Source: Rhodobacteraceae bacterium EhC02 (GTDB taxonomy: Bacteria > Pseudomonadota > Alphaproteobacteria > Rhodobacterales > Rhodobacteraceae). Taken from it: a DNA stretch of 64,000 nucleotides. Where the stretch lies: assembly GCA_001650895.1 (NCBI GenBank), contig LXYH01000024.1, forward strand, positions 40,995-104,994, given 5' to 3'. Position numbers and translations under genes: made by a program. The notes beneath the pieces were generated by a model. It saw nothing but the letters and a program-made list of their open reading frames with translations. It was not told where the DNA came from and did not search any database. Below, piece after piece: positions 45,089 to 53,812 of this stretch; position 1 is the first letter of the stretch, and each line of letters begins with the position of its first letter.

Positions 45089-45394
45089 GGGCGCAAACCC
45101 AGCGGATTGACGGCTGATCCGGGCGGGCTTCTTTGTCCGCCATGCAGAACTTTGTCCCGAACTTGTGTATTCCGCTGCGTCAGGCAGGGGCAAATCTGTT
45201 GACGGATTTGGGTAAACATGGAGAGTTAGGGCAATTCCGAGGCAGCGGCCCGTCCAACTTAGGATAGGGGATCATGACGCTTCGGGCTCCGAGCCGGACC
45301 TTTTGGAGGAGGGACGGCCGCAGGGACAAGAACAATGGCGCAAAGCCGGGGCACCCTGCATCACAAGCAAGGGCCGCAAAACAGGGAGGATCGC
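45089..45394 (+). promoter_or_regulatory. Intergenic region (306 bp) with Liv operon promoter region
   Basis: This gap follows hpaH and precedes livH. It holds an inverted repeat CAAATC (45191-45196) / GATTTG (45205-45210) whose 8-bp spacer contains TTGACG, a -35-like hexamer, so a repressor bound there would cover the promoter. No good -10 was found. The rest shows no convincing gene, and AGGGAGGA at 45383-45390 is the livH ribosome-binding site. Confidence 0.4.
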
Positions 45395-46270
45395 GTGGAG
45401 GTTTTGCAACTTCTGATCAGCGGGCTTGCGAATGGCTGTGTCTATGGCCTGATCGCGCTTGGCTTCGTTCTGATCTACAAGGCGACGGAGGCCGTGAATT
45501 TCGCGCAAGGCGATTTCATGATGCTGGGCGCCTTCGTCACCCTCGGGCTGGTCAATCCTGAATATGCGGGCATCCCTTTCTGGCTGGCGCTGCCGCTGGT
45601 CTTCGTGATCATGGGCGTGCTGGGCTACCTGCTGGATATCGTGGTGCTGCGGGCCGTCTTCGGGCAGAGCCAGGTGGCGGTGATCATCGTGACCATCGCG
45701 CTGGGTTTCGTGATCCGCTTTGCCGTCGGCGAAATCTGGGGACATGAGCCGCAATCGCTGCGTTCGCCGCTGGCGCTGGGCGATGTGCGCATCGGCGAGC
45801 TGGTCCTTGGGCTGGCCGATATCGCCGTGATCATCGTGACCGTGATCATGACCTTCCTGCTGTGGCAGTTTTTCCAGCGCACCAAGATGGGTCTGGCCAT
45901 GCAGGCGGCCAGCCAGAACCAGATGGCGGCCTATTACATGGGCATCCCGGTCAAGCGGATCCAGGGCATGGTCTGGGCGCTGGCGGGGATCGTGGCGGCG
46001 GTTGCGGGCATCCTTTATGCCTCGAAGGGCGCGCTGGACCCGACGGCGGGTTTCATCGGGATCAAGGCCTTTGCCGCTGCGGTGATCGGGGGGTTCGGCA
46101 GTTTGCCCGGCGCGCTTCTGGGCGGGTTGATCGTGGGCGTGATCGAGCCTTTCGCCTCGCGCTACCTGCCGCCGGGCTGGAGCCAGATCGCCCCCTACGC
46201 CCTGCTGATCGCGGTCCTGCTGTTCCGCCCCCATGGCCTGTTTGCACAGGTCCGAGCGAAGAAGGTCTGA
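45395..46270 (+). CDS. Branched-chain-type ABC transporter permease (LivH family)
   Basis: Inner-membrane permease of a Liv-type importer, 291 residues with about eight transmembrane helices. LivH markers are LISGLANGCVYGLIALGFVLIYKATEAVNFAQGDFMMLGA and the conserved IKAFAAAVIGGFGSLPGALLGG loop. I chose GTG 45395 because AGGGAGGA (45383-45390) sits 4 bases upstream and the protein then begins like the family. A longer frame from 45335 adds an unlikely polar N-terminus. It heads livH-livM-livG-livF, an acyl-CoA ligase and the binding protein. Confidence 0.92.
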   Translation: MEVLQLLISGLANGCVYGLIALGFVLIYKATEAVNFAQGDFMMLGAFVTLGLVNPEYAGIPFWLALPLVFVIMGVLGYLLDIVVLRAVFGQSQVAVIIVTIALGFVIRFAVGEIWGHEPQSLRSPLALGDVRIGELVLGLADIAVIIVTVIMTFLLWQFFQRTKMGLAMQAASQNQMAAYYMGIPVKRIQGMVWALAGIVAAVAGILYASKGALDPTAGFIGIKAFAAAVIGGFGSLPGALLGGLIVGVIEPFASRYLPPGWSQIAPYALLIAVLLFRPHGLFAQVRAKKV

Positions 46271-46274
46271 GCCG

Positions 46275-47357
46275 ATGAGATTCCATTTCAAGACAGATTA
46301 CGATCAGGACATCCGCCTGTTCGAGGATGGATGGACCTTCAGCCTTTACGCGGCCTTGCTGGTCCTGGCCCTGGCGCTTCCGCTGATGATCGACCCGTTC
46401 TTTCTGGGCGAGGCCACGAACGTTCTGATCTGGGCGATCGCCGGGCTGGGCCTGATGCTGCTGACCGGACAGACCGGGCAGGTCAGCCTTGGGCATTCGG
46501 CCTTCATGGCACTGGGGTGCTATTCCTGTGTGCTGATGATGGAGGCCAATGTGCCCTTCGTGCTGGCCTTTCTGCTGGCCGGGGTGATCACGGGGGTCGT
46601 GGGCGCGCTGATCGCCATTCCCGCGCTGAAGCTGCACGGGGTCTATCTGGCGATTGCCACGCTGGCGCTGGCGATCCTGGCGGATGACATCATCGTACTG
46701 CTGAAGGAATGGACCGACGGGGTAAACGGCAAGATGTCGCCCCCCATCGACCTGTTCGGCTATGAGATCAGCCGCTGGAACAACCCGATCGAGTGGTATT
46801 ACCTGACGCTGGCCGTGGTGCTGATGGTCACGCTGTTCTATCGCAACCTGCTGCGCGCGCCGCTGGGCCGGGCCTTTGCCGCCGTGCGCGACAGCGAGAT
46901 TTCGGCGCAGGCCATGGGTGTCAACGTGGCGCAGACCAAGACGATCGCCTTCGGCATTTCCTGCGCGATCACGGGTCTGGGCGGGGCGCTGATGGGCCTG
47001 TTCGCGGGCGCTTTCAACAACGAGACCTTCAACTTCCTGCTGTCGATCCAGTTGCTGATGATGATCGTCGTGGGGGGGCTTGGCTTTATCCACGGGGCGT
47101 TCCTGGGGGCGGTGGTGATCGCCTTCCTGCCCCAGGTCCTGTCGATGACGACTGATCTTTTCGGGCGCGGTGTCGCGATCCCCGGCCTGGAATCGGGTGT
47201 CTTCGGGGTGATCCTGATCCTGTTCATCCTGTTCGAGCCGATGGGGCTCTATGGACGCTGGTTGAAGATCCGGGTGTTCCTCGAACTGTTCCCCTTTGCC
47301 CGCAAGGACATGTTCAAGCGGCAGAAAAGCTATCTGAAGACGGAGCGGCTGAGATGA
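46275..47357 (+). CDS. Branched-chain-type ABC transporter permease (LivM family)
   Basis: Second permease, 360 residues. After a 40-residue cytoplasmic N-terminus the LivM pattern appears: LLTGQTGQVSLGHSAFMALG, KLHGVYLAIATLALA and VVGGLGFIHGAFLGAVVIAFLP. ATG 46275 lies 4 nt after livH. The stop overlaps livG (ATGA). Confidence 0.93.
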   Translation: MRFHFKTDYDQDIRLFEDGWTFSLYAALLVLALALPLMIDPFFLGEATNVLIWAIAGLGLMLLTGQTGQVSLGHSAFMALGCYSCVLMMEANVPFVLAFLLAGVITGVVGALIAIPALKLHGVYLAIATLALAILADDIIVLLKEWTDGVNGKMSPPIDLFGYEISRWNNPIEWYYLTLAVVLMVTLFYRNLLRAPLGRAFAAVRDSEISAQAMGVNVAQTKTIAFGISCAITGLGGALMGLFAGAFNNETFNFLLSIQLLMMIVVGGLGFIHGAFLGAVVIAFLPQVLSMTTDLFGRGVAIPGLESGVFGVILILFILFEPMGLYGRWLKIRVFLELFPFARKDMFKRQKSYLKTERLR

Positions 47358-48142
47358 GTTTGCTGGAACTGGACAGCGTCACGCTGAAATTCGGCGGGCT
47401 GACGGCGGTGAACAACCTGTCGATGTCGGTCGAGGAAGGTCAGGTCTTTGCCCTGGTCGGGCCGAACGGCGCGGGCAAGTCGACCGTGTTCAACCTGATC
47501 TCGCGCTTTTACACGCCAGTCACCGGGTCGATCACTTTCGACGGGCAGGACGTCTTGAAGATGGCCCCGCATGAGGTGCCCAACCTTGGTATCGCGCGCA
47601 CCTTCCAGAACATCGAGTTGTTCCATCAGGCGACCGTGTTGCAGAACCTGCTGGTCGGGCGGCATCGGCACCGGCAGACCAACATGATCGCGCAGATGCT
47701 GCATCTGCCATCGGTCCGCGCCGAGGAGCGGGCGCATCGCCACGCGGTGGAAGAGGTGATCGATTTCCTGGACCTGCAACCCTACCGGAACAGCCGCATC
47801 GCGGGCCTTCCTTACGGTGTGCGCAAGGTGGTGGAACTGGGGCGGGCGCTGGCGTCGAAACCGCGGATGCTGCTGCTGGACGAGCCTGCATCAGGCCTGT
47901 CGGTCGAGGAAACGCAGAACATGCGCTGGTGGATCGACGATATCCGCCGCCACATGGGGATCACCGTGCTGATGGTCGAACATGACATGGGGCTGGTCGG
48001 CAAGGTCTGCGACCGCGTTCTGGCGCTGGCCGATGGCGCGAAGCTGGCCGAAGGCACACCCGCCGAGGTGCAGTCACATCCCAAGGTGATCGAGGCCTAT
48101 CTTGGCACCAATGCCGTGAGCAAAGGGGGTAAGGTGGCATGA
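47354..48142 (+). CDS. Branched-chain-type ABC transporter ATP-binding protein (LivG family)
   Basis: ATPase subunit of 262 residues with Walker A GPNGAGKST, the LivG variant signature LPYGVRKVVELGRALA in place of LSGGQ, and Walker B MLLLDEPASGLS. NLGIARTFQNIELFHQATVLQNLL is the usual Q-loop neighbourhood. It overlaps livF by 4 nt. Confidence 0.94.
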   Translation: MSLLELDSVTLKFGGLTAVNNLSMSVEEGQVFALVGPNGAGKSTVFNLISRFYTPVTGSITFDGQDVLKMAPHEVPNLGIARTFQNIELFHQATVLQNLLVGRHRHRQTNMIAQMLHLPSVRAEERAHRHAVEEVIDFLDLQPYRNSRIAGLPYGVRKVVELGRALASKPRMLLLDEPASGLSVEETQNMRWWIDDIRRHMGITVLMVEHDMGLVGKVCDRVLALADGAKLAEGTPAEVQSHPKVIEAYLGTNAVSKGGKVA

Positions 48143-48912
48143 GCGATCTGTTGCTGGAAGTGCGCAACCTTGAAACCTTCTATGGGCCGATCATGGCGAT
48201 CCGCGGGGTCAGCCTGGAGGTGCGCAAGGGCCGCGTCGTCACCGTGCTGGGCGCCAATGGCGCGGGCAAGACGACCTTGCTCAAGACCATTTCCGGGATC
48301 ATGGACCCTGAAAAGGGCAAGATCATCTTCGAGGGCCAGGAGATCCAGGGCTGGGAACCGCACCGCGTGGTCAAGGCGGGCGTCGTGCATGTGCCCGAGG
48401 GGCGCGAGGTCTTCCCCCTGCTGACGGTCGAGGAAAACCTTGCGCTGGGGGCCTATACCCGCAGCGACAAGGCCGAGATCGCCCGCGACCGCGATCTTGT
48501 TTTCAACTATTTCCCCATTCTGGCCGAGCGGCGCAAGCAGGAGGCGGGCACCCTGTCGGGCGGGCAGCAGCAGATGCTGGCCATCGGGCGCGGTCTGATG
48601 CTGCGACCCAAGATCATGCTGCTGGACGAACCCAGCCTTGGCCTGTCGCCGCTGCTGACGCAGGAAATCTTTGCGATCCTCAAGCGCCTGAACAAGGATG
48701 AGGGCGTGACGATGATGCTGGTCGAACAGAACGCCGCCGTGGCGCTGGATCTGGCCGACGATGGTTACGTGATGGAACTGGGCCGCATCGTGATGTCGGG
48801 CACCGCCGACCGGCTTGCCGCATCCGAGGATATCCAGAGCTTCTATCTGGGCCATGACACCGAAGGCGCGCGCGGCGAACGTCGCTGGAAGCGCAAGAAG
48901 ACTTGGCGTTGA
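48139..48912 (+). CDS. Branched-chain-type ABC transporter ATP-binding protein (LivF family)
   Basis: Second ATPase, 257 residues: Walker A GANGAGKTT, signature LSGGQQQMLAIGRGLM and Walker B IMLLDEPSLGLSPLL. VHVPEGREVFPLLTVEENLALG is a LivF feature. It has a basic C-terminal extension (RGERRWKRKKTWR) longer than most LivF proteins. It is followed by an acyl-CoA ligase gene after 18 nt. Confidence 0.94.
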   Translation: MSDLLLEVRNLETFYGPIMAIRGVSLEVRKGRVVTVLGANGAGKTTLLKTISGIMDPEKGKIIFEGQEIQGWEPHRVVKAGVVHVPEGREVFPLLTVEENLALGAYTRSDKAEIARDRDLVFNYFPILAERRKQEAGTLSGGQQQMLAIGRGLMLRPKIMLLDEPSLGLSPLLTQEIFAILKRLNKDEGVTMMLVEQNAAVALDLADDGYVMELGRIVMSGTADRLAASEDIQSFYLGHDTEGARGERRWKRKKTWR

Positions 48913-48930
48913 AAACATGGAGGTAAGGGC

Positions 48931-50820
48931 ATGACAAAGCACGATCCCATCCAGCCACAGGTCGCCGTCAACGGGGTATCGCTGAACGCGACACCGGGGC
49001 AACGCCCGCTGGTGATCGATGGTTGCACCACCCTGCCCGGCCTGTTCCAGTCGCGTTGCAGTACGCTTGGCAGCCGCACCGCGCACCGGGAAAAGGATCT
49101 TGGCATCTGGAAGGCCTATAGCTGGGCAGATTACTGGAACCATGCACGCCTGATCGGGCTTGGCCTGAAACGGCTGGGGCTGGAGCGCGGGCGCGTGGTT
49201 TCGATCCTGTCCGAGGATCGCAAGGAATGGCTTTATGCCGACATGGGCATTCAATGCGTGGGCGGCATTTCATCGGGCGTGTACACGACCGACAGTTCCA
49301 GCCAGCTGGCCTATATCCTGAAGGACAGCGACACCCAGTTCGTGATCGTCGAGAACGAGGAACAGCTGGACAAGTTCCTTGAGATCCCGGACGGCGCGCC
49401 GGGCGTCGAGAAGGTCATCATCCTTGAGGATGAGGGCCTGCACGATCTGAAGGGCGAGCGGTTCCTGTTCCTGGAAGAGCTCTACGATCTGGGCCGGTTG
49501 CATCTGGCCGAACATCCCAAGCTGTTCGAGGCCGAGATCGACAAGGCGCAGGCCGGTGATATCGCCCTGCTGATCTATACATCCGGCACGACGGGCGCGC
49601 CCAAGGGTGCGATGCTGAGCCATGAGAACATCATGGCGGCAATCGAAGGGGGCATCCGCGCCCTGCCCACGGATTCCAGCGCCGAACAGCTGTGTTTTCT
49701 GCCGCTGTGCCATATCCTCGAGCGGGACAGCTCGATCTATTTCCCGCTGGCGGTGCGGTCCACGGTGAATTTCGCCGAAAGCCCCGAGACGGTGTTCGAC
49801 AACCTGCGCGAGGTCAGCCCGCATGTCTTTACGGCCGTGCCGCGCGTCTGGGAAAAGGTCTATTCCCGCGTGACCGTGCTGTCGATGGAGGCGACGACGC
49901 TGGGCAAGTTCGCCTTCAAGGCGGCACTGGGTGTGGGCATGAAGCGCGCCACGCTGATGCAGGCGGGCAAACCCGTTCCCGCGACCACCGCGCTGGGTTA
50001 CAAGCTGGCGGATTTCTTCGTGTTCCGGAACCTGCGCCAGATGCTGGGGCTGGACCGTCTGCGGCAGGGCACATCGGGCGCGGCCCCCATCAGCCCTGCC
50101 CTGCTGATGTGGTATCGTGCCATCGGCGTGCCGCTGCTGGAAGGCTACGGCATGACCGAGAACGCAGGGCTGGCCACCGTGAACACCGAGGATGACAACC
50201 GCCCCGGCACCGTGGGCCGCGCCGTGCCCGGCGTGCAATTGCGCATCGCGGATGATGGAGAGATCCAGACATTCGGGCTGAACAATTTCATGGGCTACTG
50301 GCGCAACAACGAAAAGACGGCCGAGACCTATACCGATGACGGCTGGCTGCGCACCGGGGATATCGGGCGGCTGGAGGATGACGGGTTCCTGACGATCACG
50401 GGCCGCCTGAAGGACATCATCATCACGGCGGGCGGCAAGAACATCACCCCGGCCGAGATCGAAAGCCGATTGAAGTTCAGCCACTATGTCTCGGATGCGG
50501 TGGTGATCGGCGACAAGCGCAAGTTCCTGACCTGCCTGATCATGATCGACCAGGAAAACGTCGAGAAATACGCACAGGACAACAAGGTTCCGTTTTCGGA
50601 TTTCGCTTCGCTGTGCCGGGCGGAACCTGTGCTGGACCTGATCCGCGCCGAGGTGGATCAGGTCAACAAGGAGTTCGCCCGCGTGGAACAGATCAAGGAT
50701 TTCCGCCTGATCGACGTTCTGCTCACGGCGGAGGACGAAGAGCTGACGGCAACGATGAAACTGCGCCGCAGCTTTGTCGAAAAGCGCCACAAGGCGCTGA
50801 TCGATGATATGTACAAATGA
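48931..50820 (+). CDS. AMP-binding acyl-CoA synthetase
   Basis: Adenylate-forming acid-CoA ligase of 629 residues. The AMP signature is LIYTSGTTGAPKGAML, with YGMTENAGLATVNTEDDN (A5) and GWLRTGDIGRLEDDGFLTITGRLKD (A7/A8). The nearest type is long-chain fatty acyl-CoA synthetase. Being placed between livF and the binding protein, it may activate the imported acid directly as it enters. Many such cluster members activate aromatic or branched acids, so the substrate is open. GGAGGTAAGG precedes the ATG. Confidence 0.9.
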   Translation: MTKHDPIQPQVAVNGVSLNATPGQRPLVIDGCTTLPGLFQSRCSTLGSRTAHREKDLGIWKAYSWADYWNHARLIGLGLKRLGLERGRVVSILSEDRKEWLYADMGIQCVGGISSGVYTTDSSSQLAYILKDSDTQFVIVENEEQLDKFLEIPDGAPGVEKVIILEDEGLHDLKGERFLFLEELYDLGRLHLAEHPKLFEAEIDKAQAGDIALLIYTSGTTGAPKGAMLSHENIMAAIEGGIRALPTDSSAEQLCFLPLCHILERDSSIYFPLAVRSTVNFAESPETVFDNLREVSPHVFTAVPRVWEKVYSRVTVLSMEATTLGKFAFKAALGVGMKRATLMQAGKPVPATTALGYKLADFFVFRNLRQMLGLDRLRQGTSGAAPISPALLMWYRAIGVPLLEGYGMTENAGLATVNTEDDNRPGTVGRAVPGVQLRIADDGEIQTFGLNNFMGYWRNNEKTAETYTDDGWLRTGDIGRLEDDGFLTITGRLKDIIITAGGKNITPAEIESRLKFSHYVSDAVVIGDKRKFLTCLIMIDQENVEKYAQDNKVPFSDFASLCRAEPVLDLIRAEVDQVNKEFARVEQIKDFRLIDVLLTAEDEELTATMKLRRSFVEKRHKALIDDMYK

Positions 50821-50857
50821 ATCCCGCAATCGGGGTGTTTCTGGGAGGAGACCAAAC

Positions 50858-52018
50858 ATGAAGAAAATGATGACATCGCTGTTTGCCGGTGCGGTCGCTC
50901 TGGGCATGGCCCAGGCCGCCGTGGCGCAAACGCAGGGCGTGACCGACACAGAGGTGGTTCTGGGTTCGGTAAACGACCTGTCCGGCATCTTCGCCGCAGT
51001 GGGCGTGCCTGCCGTCAATGGCGCCAACCTCAAGTTCGACCAGGTGAATGCGGCCGGTGGCATCCATGGCCGCCAGATCCGTTTCGTGGTCGAGGATCAC
51101 GCCTATCAGCTGCCGAAGTCGACGCAGGCCTACAACAAGCTGATCAACCGCGATCAGGTGTTCGCCAACCTGCTGAGCCTTGGCACGCCGCACAACCTGG
51201 CCGGTTTCCAGTTGATGGACCCCAAGGGCATCTTCAACATCAACCCGCTGACCGCCGCGCGCGAGATGCTGCAGGAACCGGTGGACAACAAGTTCACGGG
51301 CTTTTCCAGCTACTATGACCAGACCACGGCCGGCATGCGCTACCTGGCAAAGGAATACGGGCTGACCAAGGTCTGCACCATGTACCTGCCGACCGATTTC
51401 GGGCTGGAAATCTCGAACGCGACGAAAGAGCAGGCCGAGGGCCTTGGCATGACTTTCGTGTCGGAAACCACGCACAAGCCCGATGAGCAGGAATTCGTGG
51501 GCGCCGTGCAGAAACTGCGCGCTGATGGCTGCCAGGTCGTGACCATGGCGCTGGGTGTGCGCGCGGGGATCACCGTTGTCGGCACCGCCAAGCAGCTGGG
51601 CTGGACCGACGTCAAGTTCCTGGCAACCTCGGCCGGTTTCCTTGAAGCCGTCGCCGCCGTGCCCGGCGGTGTGACCGATGGCCTTTATGCCGCGTCCGGC
51701 TGGGTGGACCTTCAGGCCCGCCGCGACGACGCAGCCCCGGCCAAGTTCATCGCCGAGTACGAGGCCGCATTCGGTCAACCCGCGACCGGCTTTGCAATGC
51801 TGGGCTACAATGCCGCGGATACCGTGGTGCGCGCACTGGAAGCGGCAGGTCCCGATCTGACGCAGGACAGCTTCCGCGCTGCGATGGAGAACCTGGAATA
51901 TTACAGCGACCTGCTGGATACCCAGATCAAGTACACCCCCGACAACCATCAGGGTGCCAATGACATCACCATTTCGGTGGTCGAAGGCGGTCTGTGGAAG
52001 CTTGTTGGCCGCGAGTAA
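50858..52018 (+). CDS. Liv-type periplasmic substrate-binding protein
   Basis: Type I periplasmic binding protein, 386 residues. It carries a signal peptide MKKMMTSLFAGAVALGMAQA with likely cleavage after AVA near residue 23, then TEVVLGSVNDLSGIFA, which binds ligands in LivJ/LivK-like proteins. GGGAGGAG at 50843-50850 precedes ATG 50858, chosen over an in-frame ATG at 50804 that overlaps the ligase gene. It is the last gene of the Liv operon and is followed by a terminator. The ligand may be an aromatic or branched carboxylate. Confidence 0.93.
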   Translation: MKKMMTSLFAGAVALGMAQAAVAQTQGVTDTEVVLGSVNDLSGIFAAVGVPAVNGANLKFDQVNAAGGIHGRQIRFVVEDHAYQLPKSTQAYNKLINRDQVFANLLSLGTPHNLAGFQLMDPKGIFNINPLTAAREMLQEPVDNKFTGFSSYYDQTTAGMRYLAKEYGLTKVCTMYLPTDFGLEISNATKEQAEGLGMTFVSETTHKPDEQEFVGAVQKLRADGCQVVTMALGVRAGITVVGTAKQLGWTDVKFLATSAGFLEAVAAVPGGVTDGLYAASGWVDLQARRDDAAPAKFIAEYEAAFGQPATGFAMLGYNAADTVVRALEAAGPDLTQDSFRAAMENLEYYSDLLDTQIKYTPDNHQGANDITISVVEGGLWKLVGRE

Positions 52019-52041
52019 TCGGGCAGGGCCGGATCAACCGG

Positions 52042-52067
52042 AAAGGGGCGCTTCGGCGCCCCTTTTT
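52042..52067 (+). terminator. Intrinsic terminator of the Liv operon
   Basis: A 10-bp stem AAAGGGGCGC / GCGCCCCTTT with a TTCG tetraloop is followed by a T-tract (52063-52067). It begins 23 nt after the binding-protein stop. Confidence 0.93.
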
Positions 52068-52115
52068 GCATCAGACGTCATGTCAGATGCTGATTTTACC
52101 GGGTGGTGCTGCCTG

Positions 52116-52148
52116 TTTTTCTCGAAAAACTGAGTTTTCTCGGAAAAA
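52116..52148. promoter_or_regulatory. Tandem palindromic repeats upstream of the Crp-family gene
   Basis: Two near-identical palindromic units, TTTTTC-TC-GAAAAA (52116-52129) and TTTTC-TCG-GAAAA (52135-52147), are spaced 19 bp apart, close to two helical turns. They lie 52-84 bp before the ATG at 52200. They may bind this regulator itself or another one; they do not match the canonical Fnr box. Confidence 0.45.
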
Positions 52149-52199
52149 TTGTATTTCAAAAGATTGGCTCTCTTGTAGTTCCCATTCGGTGCCGCCAGT

Positions 52200-52940
52200 A
52201 TGTCCGCAATGTGGCGAGGGACCCGCGCGATGCGATTAAGCTTGCAATTTCCGCAGCTTGCGAAGGCAGACCTTTTCGAGGACATGGATCCGAAAGACGT
52301 TTCAGAGTTCCTGGACGGGTGTGCGTTGAGAACCGTACCTACTGGTACGGTCATTTTGCAGCAGGGCACGGAAGTGCCCGGGACGGTTCTGATCGCCCAT
52401 GGTTGCGTCGAAGTCACGTTGATGAACGCGCATGGTCACGTGGCGATCATTCACCACGCGCGCGAAGGCGAAACCCTGGGCGAGATCGAAAGCATCTCGC
52501 GCGAGCCATGCCTTGCCAGTTGCACCTCGGTGGGACCGGCGACATACCTGACCTGCCCTGTCGACCAGTTGGTCAGACATCTGTCCAACCCTCTGATCCA
52601 GCGCAATATCATGCGGATCACCCGGGCGCGGCTGCAGCGCGACAACGAACGCAATTATGTCGATCAGAATTACCCGCTGGATCGACGGATCTGCGCCTAT
52701 CTGCTGCGGCTGGCCGATCGCAACAACAGGGTGTCGCAAAGCCAGGGCTATATCGCCAAGCTGGCCAACTGTTCGCGCCAGTCGATCAACCGCGCGCTTG
52801 CCGGGCTGCGGGATGACGGGTTGATCATGATCGAAAAGGGCAAGATCCGCATTCTGGACCGGATCGGACTGGAACTGAGGCTGGCGGGGCAGACGGCTGC
52901 GGCCCCTCAGCCGGAGATGGGGATGACATCCACCGACTGA
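52200..52940 (+). CDS. Crp/Fnr-family regulator without N-terminal iron-sulfur cysteines
   Basis: A 246-residue regulator with an N-terminal cyclic-nucleotide-binding-like barrel (LFEDMDPKDVSEFLDGC, GTVILQQGTEVPGTVLIAHG, GETLGEIESIS) and a C-terminal HTH (AKLANCSRQSINRALAGLRDDGLI). The CX2-3CX5C set of Fnr is absent, so it is unlikely to be an oxygen-sensing Fnr; its effector is unknown. The start may instead be ATG 52209 or 52230. Its 3' end overlaps the convergent transglutaminase gene by 34 nt. Confidence 0.87.
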   Translation: MSAMWRGTRAMRLSLQFPQLAKADLFEDMDPKDVSEFLDGCALRTVPTGTVILQQGTEVPGTVLIAHGCVEVTLMNAHGHVAIIHHAREGETLGEIESISREPCLASCTSVGPATYLTCPVDQLVRHLSNPLIQRNIMRITRARLQRDNERNYVDQNYPLDRRICAYLLRLADRNNRVSQSQGYIAKLANCSRQSINRALAGLRDDGLIMIEKGKIRILDRIGLELRLAGQTAAAPQPEMGMTSTD

Positions 52941-53797
52941 CGGCTGCTTTGTGCGCCCGAAACACGCAGGATGCCCTTCACCGGGGACACATCGGCATAG
53001 TCGCGCCCCCATGCGACCTCGATATGGTCCATCCCGGCCTGACAATCATTGGTCGGATCGAAATCGATCCATCCGGTTTCCGGACCACACCAGGCCCGGA
53101 CCCATGCATGCATCGCATCAGCCCCTTCAAGCCGGGGCTTGCCGGGCGGAGGCAATGTGCGCAGGAACCCGCTGACATAGCCCGCAGGTATGCCAAGGCT
53201 GCGCAGTGCCGCGATCATGATATGGGACATGTCCTGACAGACACCGTGACGGTTCGCAAAGGCCTCGGCCACGGGGGTGTCGACGGTGGTTGCCTTGGCA
53301 TCGAAACGAATGTCGCGATTCAGGGCGTGCCCGATGGCCAGAACCACCTGCTGGCAGGTGACATCCGGATCCAGATCCTGGCGCAGCCGGGCCGCGTATT
53401 CGGCGATGCTGGGCAGATGCGGAACCCGCACGGATGGCGCCACGAAATTAAGGGGCGATCTGCCGTCCAGATCACGACAGCTTCGCAAGACCCTGTCCAA
53501 ATCCGACAGGCGGATCGAAAGCGGCAGCCAGCCTTCTGACGCTTGCCGTTCCACCCGTGCCTTGAGGGTCAGATCAATGTGATCATGCGCGCCGCTGAGG
53601 GCGAATTCGACGGTGGGATTGAGGAAAAAGTCCTGCCAGGATCGCCGCTCGACGGGGGGCGGCGTGATCTCGATCAGGCTGGCGACAACCCGTTGGCGCC
53701 CCGGCACATCCAGCGGCGTGATCCGCACCATCTGCCGCCCGCCGGCTGCGGCGCCGGTGTAATCGTAGCGGATCTTGAGCGTGATGTCGTAAATCAA
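52907..53797 (-). CDS. Transglutaminase-like cysteine protease-fold protein
   Basis: A 296-residue protein of the transglutaminase/protease fold. The catalytic triad is visible at C187 (HGVCQDMSH), H230 (DAMHAWV) and D247 (DFDPTND). An N-terminal beta domain (IYDITLKIRYDYTG) precedes it, as in bacterial transglutaminase-like proteins. It is the third gene of the DUF2126 / ATP-grasp cluster. A peptide-bond hydrolysis or transfer role in that system is a family-level prediction. Confidence 0.88.
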   Translation of the reverse strand: MIYDITLKIRYDYTGAAAGGRQMVRITPLDVPGRQRVVASLIEITPPPVERRSWQDFFLNPTVEFALSGAHDHIDLTLKARVERQASEGWLPLSIRLSDLDRVLRSCRDLDGRSPLNFVAPSVRVPHLPSIAEYAARLRQDLDPDVTCQQVVLAIGHALNRDIRFDAKATTVDTPVAEAFANRHGVCQDMSHIMIAALRSLGIPAGYVSGFLRTLPPPGKPRLEGADAMHAWVRAWCGPETGWIDFDPTNDCQAGMDHIEVAWGRDYADVSPVKGILRVSGAQSSRQSVDVIPISG

Positions 53798-53812
53798 AAA
53801 AGGCTCGCTTTG

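Noticed and set aside
52200..52940. Oxygen-sensing Fnr
   Set aside because: The N-terminal cysteine cluster is missing, although cysteines occur elsewhere, so only Crp/Fnr family is supported.
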